DNA of 64,000 nt, taken from assembly GCA_009763385.1 (NCBI GenBank), contig CM019823.1, positions 95,925,104 through 95,989,103 on the forward strand, written 5' to 3'. Below the pieces are notes generated by a model. That model ran no database searches and had not been told where the DNA came from. It saw only the letters and a list, made by a program, of their open reading frames with translations. This DNA is from Coix lacryma-jobi var. lacryma-jobi (taxonomy: Eukaryota; Streptophyta; Magnoliopsida; Poales; Poaceae). This document shows positions 56,997 to 64,000 of the stretch, piece by piece. The first letter of the stretch is position 1; each line of letters starts with the position of its first letter. The position numbers and the translations under genes are program-made.

Positions 56997-59660
56997 GTAA
57001 CACCCTAGGTGTTAAGCAACACTAAATGCATAATTTGACTTAGCATGAGCATGACATCATATCATTTCGTGTGCATTTTGTGTGGTATGTTGTTTAAGTC
57101 CTTGCCTAGTCTCTAGTATAGCTGATTGATGCTTTGTTTTTCTAACCAAGTGCCTTAAACCAAAGTTGTAGATCTTGGCAAAAGGAACAACTTTACTTTA
57201 AAGTACTTTTTCAGAAAAGGCCATTTAGTGTTTATTTCTTGCGTTAGAAAAATAGGCTAGGAGTGAAATTCTTTTTCCAGGCAGAATTTGGACTTGAGCC
57301 TTAAAGATGAAATGTTCCTTGTGAAGTTCTAAGAAACTTTGCTTTTAGGACTTTTTCCTAATTCGGCTTAGTTTGGGAGATAAAAGCTAGGGAAGAAAAT
57401 GAACAACACTTCTTTTGTTTAAACCCTAGTGGGACCCACCTGTCAACCTCCTTCTCCTTCCTCCAGCGCGCGCTGCGCCGCTCGCCCGCGTCGCCTGTAC
57501 GCCGGCGCCCGCCGCTGATGCTTGCTGTTCGGCCGCCTGAACAGCAAACACCGCGTTTGACCGCTCATCGCCCGCCGCTCCCACTCCCCCGACCAAACCC
57601 TCTGTCCCCTCTCTGCTCGTTCGCCGCGTGGCCGCCGCTCACCGGCCGTCGTCATGCCGGTCGGAATGGCAAGACGGGAAGTGGCTAGGTTCGATGAACC
57701 CGCAGGCGTGCAACGCCTCTTCCCTTATCCCGCAAGCGCTCGACGGAGCCCCCGTTCATTCGCTCGCTCACGCTCTTCCTCCTACCTTCTCTGCTCCCGC
57801 CGCTCCGCCATTGTCGCCGAGCTTTGCCGAGCAAATACTCGCTAACCACCGCGCCGTCATCTGATTCTTTCCGCCAACCTTCCCGCCTTGACCTCCTCTC
57901 TCGTTTGCACTGGTTGGTTTCCCCTCTTCTTCGCTCTAGCCGGCGGAACGCCGAGTGCTATCCTCGGGCACCCGCCATGGCCGCCGCTATGACCATTGCG
58001 TGGTCCAGCAATCTCCGGCCAAACCACCCCAAACCAAGCTTTGTTCTTGCCCTCTCTACCTCTGTCGTTGCCTAGGGTTAGATGGAGACATCCCTAGCGC
58101 CGTGCTTCGGCCGGAACTAGACCTCGCCACGGCCATGTCCGCCGTGGACCGCCGCCGTGCGTGGCACCGACTCATGCCGGGGTCGGCATGGCTCGTGCGC
58201 CTCGCCATTAGGTCGCTTAGGGCTCGCTGCAGCTAGTGCTTGCCACGTCGAGCCTCGGAATAGCCGAGAAGGGCCGCGTCGTGTGTTGTCGCGCCGCCGC
58301 TCCGCCATGGCCGCCGTCGAGCTTGCTCCGATGTCCCTCTGGCTCAGCAAGTAGGTCGACCATGTCCGCCTCGCGAAGACAAGTCTAGAGGTAGGGTTGG
58401 TGTCCCCGGAAACCTCACCGCCGGCGAGCTATCGCTGGTCAACGCCGGCAGGGGTGGAGCACGCTGACGCGTGGGCCTGGTTGATCTCGTGACGTGGTCG
58501 TCCAACCAGCGGGCCCCGCTGGCAGAGAGAGAGTGAGAGAGAATGGGAAAAGTCTGGGTGCAATAGTGTCCGGGAAGTCCGGGTGCGCGTAGCAGTTTCG
58601 GTTGTGTCTTCGGGTGTGTTAACTCGGGTGTCTGTAGCAGTTTAGGATGTGTTTTCTTTTATCAGGTTTTTGCAGAATAGGTTAAATGCTTCCAAAATTC
58701 ATGTAACGCTCATCTTAAGTCCAAATGATGTGAAACAAATTTTGTTGTGCTGGAAATGATTGGATCTACCTGTTAAAAATGTTAGATGCATATTTTGTGA
58801 TACTTTTTATATACAGTTTTATTTAATCAAGTAAATGGCTATTAATTTGGAAAATGCATAACTAATTCTGTATAGCTCAGAAAAATGTGATTCTAATTTT
58901 TTTAGGTTTGTGTTGATGAGTAGTATCTGGAAAAAATATAATATGTATAGTTTCTGTAGAAAATGTTGGCTGTAGGATTTAAAGTGATTAAATGTTGTTT
59001 CCTTCATATAATTTTAATAAATAGGAATGCTTAGATTCTGAGTTTGGTAATTTTTGTACAGTTATGTTAGAGCATAAAGATGCCATGAAAAATGTTAGAT
59101 TGGACTGATTTGACAGTTGGTGGTATAAACTATGAAAAGTGCCTAATTTGTGAATTAGTAGGGTTAATTTTTATTGCATGCTAGTTTTACTGTTTTGGGC
59201 TGACATTTTTATGGTAGTTTAGTTTGGGTCTGTAGTGACCTGTGAAAAAGTTAGGGAATTTTCTGAAGTCATTTAAATATGGTGCTAGTTATGCCCAGAT
59301 TAAATAAATCCCTTAAAAAAGAATTAAGTGGATAGTTAAGTAAGGTCCAATAAGTTTTGTAATGCTGTTATGATTAGGCATATTAAGTGGGTGTTTAGGA
59401 AGGTTAAGTGAATCACTAGGTTATAGTGTAGTAGCAAGGTAGTTAGCAGTCAACAGGATGATGTTGACTACCTTGTTGAAGTGAATGAAGTAGATGACAT
59501 GCGCTTATCTCCTGAGTTGTCCTTGTCCTATGTTGCATCACATAAGCATCCTATGTGCATTCATCATATTTATACCTGTAATGCACCATACAGGATCGCT
59601 AGAGGAGAACCTGAACCCATCGCAGTCGGAGGAGCAGCCGCAGGTGAAGGACCAGATTAG
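56997..59660 (+). repeat. 3' LTR of element C, interrupted by element H
   Basis: GTAACACCCTAGG follows the purine tract AAGGAGGG directly (the first T of TGTAACACC seems lost) and aligns with the 5' LTR from 8315 to about 10970. Homology stops where element H begins at 59661. The remaining ~1.6 kb of LTR is expected right of H, outside the window. The bases ATTAG (59656-59660) would be H's target copy. Confidence 0.82.
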
Positions 59661-59887
59661 TGACCAGAAGGGGGGTGAATGGGAGCCTCAAATTCAACTC
59701 GTGAATAGAATGACCCTTGTCCCGAAAAATCATCCCAAAAGCTAAGACTCGAAACGACCAAAGAGTTCACGACCTACGAGTAGGTGGATACCCTAGGAGA
59801 TGTCCTAGTGGTACAGCGGAACCCCCGGAGAAACACCAAAAACAACTGCCAAAGCCTCGGAGCAAAAACGCACAAGCTGCAGATTCG

Positions 59888-60127
59888 CGGACTGTCCGGG
59901 GTCAGAGTCCCGGACTGTCCGCCACTGGAAGTCCGGACTGTCCGCCGGCAACCGAGTCCAAAATAGACTGTTCTGAAACAGTTCTGGACTAGTCCCGGAC
60001 TGTCCGCGAGTTTGTACTGCGGACTGTCCGCCGTTCACAAATCAGAGAACAGTGTCGCGCTGGGCTGTTCTGATCCTGCTGAATCCCGAGTCCCGGACTG
60101 TCCGCCGCTGGGGGCGCGGACTGTCCG
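59888..60127. repeat. Seven copies of the palindrome CGGACTGTCCG
   Basis: Exact 11-mers at 59888, 59911, 59934, 59996, 60020, 60094 and 60117. Each is a 5+1+5 inverted repeat. Spacing is irregular, 23 to 74 bases. They lie after the TATA box, so they would be in the transcript. Confidence 0.85.
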
Positions 60128-60730
60128 CGGATGAACAGAGAGCAGGAAAACTGCTCGGGACAAAAGGCAATTCGATCGAAACTTCACCAAATCAAAAGAG
60201 ACTTCCATCAAACTCTCCCCAAGTGTTCCTCTACGTATTGGGGTGCTAATCCTAAGAAATCATCGCACCAAACCAAGTCTATCAAGAGAAATCCAAGGAT
60301 CACCGAAAAGGGGGAAAGAACGAAGAACGAACACGAAATCAACCCGATCAATGGATTTGTGAGATTAGGAGAGAATTCCTTCGGTAGAAAGATGGAGCTC
60401 ACGACCAAAAACAAATTGATTCAAGTGGAATCAAAAATCATCTCACGGAGAGGGAGAAGAAGGCAAATCCCCGGGAGATGAAAAACCAAAACGTGAAGAA
60501 CTCAAAACACAAGACACGATTCGATTCGATTTCAGCCGAAATTCCTCCACACGAGGAGACAACGAGAATACGGTCTCATTTCCTCAAAAGGTCCAAATAC
60601 ACAGAGGTATGATTCCCGTCTCTACGGATCGCTAGCAACGAGGTATGATTAGAACCTAAGCGAGGGCTAGAAAGAGAGAGCTTAGGAACAAATGACTGCT
60701 AGGATAGAGAGAGAGGAGGAGTACCTCTCT

Positions 60731-60738
60731 TATTTATA
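60731..60738 (-). promoter_or_regulatory. TATA box of element H LTR
   Basis: Minus strand GGCTATAAATAAGAGAGG. It is about 940 bases from the LTR start, placing the hairpin array in U3. Confidence 0.55.
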
Positions 60739-60993
60739 GCCTAATACAATAATCCCCTTCTACTCCTAGATACAAGAGCGAAGCGGCCAACCCTAGGGGT
60801 ATCCTGGTCCAACTCTGCTTGTTGATGATCCGACGGCCACGCGCCCATCTCATCCTTAGCTTCGCCTCGACGCAAGCTTCAGGATGCCGCCACGTGCCGC
60901 CCCGTCGACCGCCGCGCCTACCTCGCGAATAGCTGCGCCGCTGCGCCAGCCTCTTCATGCCACCACGCGTCGACCGTCCTTTTTGCAGACCCC

Positions 60994-61239
60994 CCCGGTT
61001 TTGAGGCCAAAACCGGGAAACCTGGGCCTTCCCCCGGTTTTGAGGCTGAAACCGGGAAACCTGTCATCAGGCTGAGTTTTGTGGCCCAAACTCAGAAACA
61101 CGTGCACCCAGGTTTTGAGGCCCAAACCTGGAAACCGTCCACGCCGAGTTTTGAGGCCCAAACTCGGAAACCGGCCACCCCGAGTTTTGAGGCCCAAACT
61201 CGGAAACCGTCGAGGGTAGCTTTTCGAGGCTCAGCTACC
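60994..61239. repeat. Array of seven tandem hairpins with covarying stems
   Basis: 24-nt units at 60994-61017, 61033-61056, 61072-61095, 61108-61131, 61144-61167 and 61180-61203, and a 25-nt unit at 61215-61239. Left arms are CCCGGTTT, CCCGGTTT, CTGAGTTT, CCAGGTTT, CCGAGTTT, CCGAGTTT and GGTAGCT. Right arms are the exact complements. The centre stays close to TGAGGCCC. Unit spacing is 39, 39, 36, 36, 36 and 35 bases, with GAAACC between most units. Confidence 0.9.
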
Positions 61240-61679
61240 GAACCCGCACCTAGACGGGATGTGGTTCGCACACCCCGAGTTCCAGCACTGATGCCGGAGC
61301 ATGTCCAGCCTCCACGCCGGGCACAGTGCATTCGCCATCCTTCTCGGCTTCCCGCCAAGTGTCACGACGTCATCACCTTCCTCCCGACTCGGCCGATGCA
61401 CCGCACATCCCCATGTGCTCTTGCTTGTCAACGCCATGTGCCAGCTACCACAGCTGGTCCTCAGGTCTCCTGGTCCGTCGGTCCAAGCTCCATGTCCGCC
61501 CTTCACCGCTCCTGGTCCGTCGGCACGACACGTCCCTACTTGACCTTCACCTCACCTTCGACCACTGTCCGAGCTCCGCACCTGCACATCAACACAGCCA
61601 AGAGACATGTTGCCCGTTGATCGATCGCTCATCACTCAGGAAGGGAACCACAAGGGCACATATCAACCTTGTGTTCTCA

Positions 61680-63419
61680 ATCTCCCCCTTGATGAGTGCA
61701 TCATCAACTCATAGTAACCATAATCAAAAAGGAAAAAGAAAGCAGAATTAGGTAGAAGGAGAAAACTCACTCGAGATGTCCAAAAGCCAGAGAAAAGGCC
61801 GGAAAAGAACAAATCGAGATAAGCGAAGCTTGGTCCCCAAAGACATGGGCAACGGTTCGACACAACCAAGCAAAAGATCAGAGCAACAACTCATCAGAGA
61901 GCAAGACTCGATCAAAATCGGAGCACAAAACTTGGTTCCCAAAGATATGGGCAACGACTCGACGCAACCAAGTTAGAAACAAGCTAGTCCTCAATAAGAG
62001 GCAGAAAGGGCTCAACACCACTAGCTGAAAGCTCGATACCAAATGAAGACAGCATAAGAAGCAGCTACTGCTAGTCTCTCAAGATAGAGGCACAGAGGCT
62101 CAACACAACCAGCAGTAAGCCCGATACCAATCAAGAACCATCAAAACATGGTGAAGACAGCTAAAAGATCGATGTCAAATAAAAGCCGACTCAGAGCAGG
62201 CAGAAAAACTCCCCCTCACTCAAAGAACTCCCCCTCAGCAAGTGAAGCATAAGTTTCAAATTGTCACCACAGAAAGTCTAAAAATCTCATCATTGGAAAC
62301 ATTCTCCCCCTTGGGAGCAATTTGCAATCAAAAGAGAAGGGAGAAGGACTCAAGTAAGTAAAACGGAGCTAGGTCATGCCTATCGGAGTCAAGCAAATGC
62401 ATATGAGTTAAAAATGCAAGTTAGCAGCTTCAGGTATATACTCGAAAGAGTGAAAGAATGCTCTAAAGAGTGCTGATCCGACTACAAAGCAACATGCAAA
62501 AGTGCTAGCAAAGGCTCAAACTGATCACCAAATACAAGATATGAATGCATAAGCCAAATGAGCAGTTTTAAGCCGTTCAGAAAGTAGTTTCACTATTAAA
62601 ATAGCACTAAACATGTATAGACAGGAAGTCAAACAAGTGCTAAACATGTATACAAGGTGAACTACCCCTAGCAAAGTTCAATCATCATGCTATATAATGA
62701 AACATTGACTTGTGTTTTCAGATTTTATCAGAGAATTTGCAGTGGTTATTAACACAAGTTTAAATTCAGCATGTGATTGCGAGAGGTTGAAGGCCTGTCA
62801 TTGCCTATCTTTTCAACCGTGCTAAGCCTATGCATATGCAATCGGAAGCTTAAAGCATCGATTTTGTTCTTACACTACACGGCTCAAGTTTAACTCAAAG
62901 TGCTATGAGAAACAGTCTCGATACCGTGATGTGTTGACAGAGCAGTCCCATCTCGATCTTTTCAATTCACTAATACTTGGTTCATTTTAAACATAATATG
63001 AACAATCCAAGCAAGTGAAAGACTCAGAACTAGAGACATAGCAACCTAGCATATATGAAATAGCTCAAGTGACCTCAACACATCCTACACATGCTAGTTG
63101 TCAATCTCAATGGTGAACATGTATCAAATTTTAAGTTCATTAAGCATGTTCAACGTTCTGAAAAATTAGCTTAGCTCACAAAATGTAGCAGTGATAAAGG
63201 AGAGCCTAAGCTACAAGCATCATCATATATCATCGAAGCATACACTAATCAGAGCATAAATTCATTCTAAGGAATATAGACATGAAGCTTGAAAATGCAA
63301 GATGTATGCATGATGAAGTCAGAATCGGAGCCAAAGCAAAACCAGAAAGACTCAAGACCCAAAAACAAAAAAGATCAGAAAGTCAGTCTATTGTACAACA
63401 AGCAAAATGCTTCCCTCAT
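61680..63419 (-). other. 3' untranslated region of element H
   Basis: No coding signal. A 42-bp block (CTTGGTCCCCAAAGACATGG then GCAACGG..., 61829-61870) is repeated at 61931-61972. CTCCCCCT, the complement of a polypurine tract, recurs at about 61682, 62209, 62228 and 62304. Long 3' regions of this kind are usual in SIRE-like copia elements. Confidence 0.55.
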
Positions 63420-64000
63420 CTAAAAGGGGAAACACACACCAAGCTCACCTCTCAACCTAGCAAAAGTTGAGAGATCTAAAGGCTTGGTGAAAATATCCAC
63501 AACCTGGTTATGGGTGTCTACATGCCTAAGATCAATGTCACCTTTCTCATAGTGATCACGAAGAAAGTGAAAGCGAACATCGATGTGTTTAGTCTTGGAG
63601 TGAAGAACAAGGTTCTTTGCTACACTAATGGTAGAAGTGTTGTCACAAAGCAAAGGGACCCGACTGAAATCTAGACCAAAGTCACGCAATGTAGCAACCA
63701 TCCATAAAAGCTGCGAAGCACAAGAAGCAGTGGCAACGTACTCGACTTCTATAGTAGACTGGGCTACGTTCGACTGTTTACGAGAAGACCATGAAACCAA
63801 AGAAGAGCCAAGAAACTGACACGTCCCAGAAGTAGACTTACGCTCAAGCTGACAGCCGGCAAAATCCGCATCGGAATAACCACAAAGCGAGAGGTTCGAA
63901 GAAGAGGAATACCAAAGTCCGAACTCAAGAGTGTATCGGAGGTACCTCATGATGCGCTTGACTGCTTGCTTGTGGGAAGTCCGAGGGGATGCCTGAAAAC
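63420..64000 (-). CDS. Ty1/copia pol, RNase H domain (C-terminal part)
   Basis: An open frame enters from the right edge (KQAVKRIMRYLRYT) and ends at 63420. It shows the copia RNase H: catalytic D in YSDADFAGC, KSTSGTCQFLGSSLVSWSS, the E of IEVEYVATASC (usually EAEY), LCDNTSTISVAKNLV (catalytic D) and KHIDVRFHFLRDHY, then DIFTKPLDLSTFARLRGELG. It would remove RNA from RNA:DNA hybrids during reverse transcription. The visible part is uninterrupted, so H may be younger than its neighbours, but the integrase and RT are not in view. Confidence 0.85.
   Translation of the reverse strand, partial: FQASPRTSHKQAVKRIMRYLRYTLEFGLWYSSSSNLSLCGYSDADFAGCQLERKSTSGTCQFLGSSLVSWSSRKQSNVAQSTIEVEYVATASCASQLLWMVATLRDFGLDFSRVPLLCDNTSTISVAKNLVLHSKTKHIDVRFHFLRDHYEKGDIDLRHVDTHNQVVDIFTKPLDLSTFARLRGELGVCFPF

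Larger units (their letters stand above)
8314..59660 (+). mobile_element. Element C: Tekay-like chromovirus with H3-like ORF1, disrupted by nested insertions
   Basis: Parts in order: 5' LTR 8314-12590, PBS 12593, ORF1 13385-14397, gag start 14738-14972, insertion of D (with E, F and G inside) 14973-52826, rest of gag-pol to 56980, and 3' LTR from 56997 to 59660, where element H interrupts it. Without insertions it would be over 13 kb. Long LTRs starting TGTAACACC, a Met-tRNA primer site and a C-terminal chromodomain fit the Tekay lineage. Many stops and clear LTR divergence make it visibly the oldest element of the nest. Confidence 0.8.
59661..61679 (-). repeat. 3' LTR of element H (~2.0 kb)
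   Basis: Minus strand starts TGAGAACACAAGG (61679) right after the polypurine tract and ends CTTCTGGTCA (59661). In transcriptional order it holds an upstream region with the seven-hairpin array (61239-60994), a TATA box (60738-60731) and, downstream, the seven-copy CGGACTGTCCG cluster (60127-59888). The left boundary is inferred from loss of homology to C's LTR and a TG...CA end. The 179-codon plus-strand open frame over the hairpins is an artefact of in-phase repeats. Confidence 0.65.
59661..64000 (-). mobile_element. Element H: Ty1/copia (SIRE/Maximus-like), 3' portion
   Basis: Minus strand, with pol entering from the right edge, a 1.7-kb 3' untranslated region, polypurine tract (ATCAAGGGGGAGAT on the minus strand at 61691-61680) and a 2.0-kb 3' LTR. 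Long LTRs, a long 3' region with several CAAGGGGGAG-like tracts and the YSDADFAGCQLERKSTSGT RNase H block suggest the SIRE/Maximus lineage. The 5' LTR and the other target copy lie outside the window. Confidence 0.8.

Noticed and set aside
60994..61239. CRISPR-like array (regular palindromic repeats)
   Set aside because: The regular element is the loop, stems vary, spacers are 11-16 bases and nearly constant, and the host is a plant LTR with no cas genes.
61081..61620. 179-codon plus-strand open frame over the hairpin array
   Set aside because: Open because repeat units of 36 and 39 bases are multiples of three; it lies in the LTR U3 and has no known domain.

Overview
This is a plant nuclear window, almost certainly from a grass (Poaceae). 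It is packed with nested LTR retrotransposons of grass type: Ty3/gypsy Tat, Reina and Tekay-like chromoviruses, one low-coding element with an Athila-like primer site, and a SIRE/Maximus-like Ty1/copia element. They surround one small relic of a cellular gene. There are no bacterial features. I cannot name the species from the sequence alone.

Layout. 1-2002 is the 3' end of a Tat-type element (A), including an antisense accessory gene and its 3' LTR (1267-2002). A sits inside the 5' LTR of a Reina-type element (B, to 4306) that has lost reverse transcriptase and integrase. 4307-8313 is the only non-nested space. It carries, on the minus strand, the first four coding exons (6725-5060) of a PDX3/PPOX1-type gene (NAD(P)HX epimerase plus PNP oxidase), with a one-base break in its signature motif. 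Its remaining exons are not in the window.

8314-59660 is a very long chromovirus (C), split by nested insertions. C contains a truncated minus-strand Tat-like element D (14973-52826). D contains chromovirus E (minus strand, 17723-29712, TSD CATAC) and the non-autonomous element F (30102-52059, TSD CAGTC). F contains chromovirus G (35532-49179, TSD CTACG). A copia element H (minus strand, from 59661) interrupts the 3' LTR of C and runs off the right edge.

The most notable signal is that accessory ORFs in three elements begin with an imitation of the histone H3 N-terminal tail. Element C has MARTKRTARKSAGGKRP at 13385, G has MVRTKQTTRKCTG at 39903, and A has MARLKQTARRC antisense at 895. In C and G the ORF lies between the 5' LTR and gag, continues into a coiled coil and ends in an acidic tail. 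The same elements carry a C-terminal chromodomain, the module that reads methylated H3 tails, in their integrase, which suggests a chromatin-targeting or decoy system.

A second theme is structured DNA or RNA in LTRs. H has seven tandem hairpins whose stems covary around a constant loop, and seven copies of the palindrome CGGACTGTCCG. E has five tandem mini-hairpins with swapped stems and a 47-bp hairpin repeat whose copy number differs between its two LTRs. A GAGTAC/GTACTC hairpin is shared by the LTRs of C, E and G. Most coding regions are broken by stops or frameshifts. Many differences between LTR pairs are one-base indels in homopolymers, so some frameshifts could be sequencing error.
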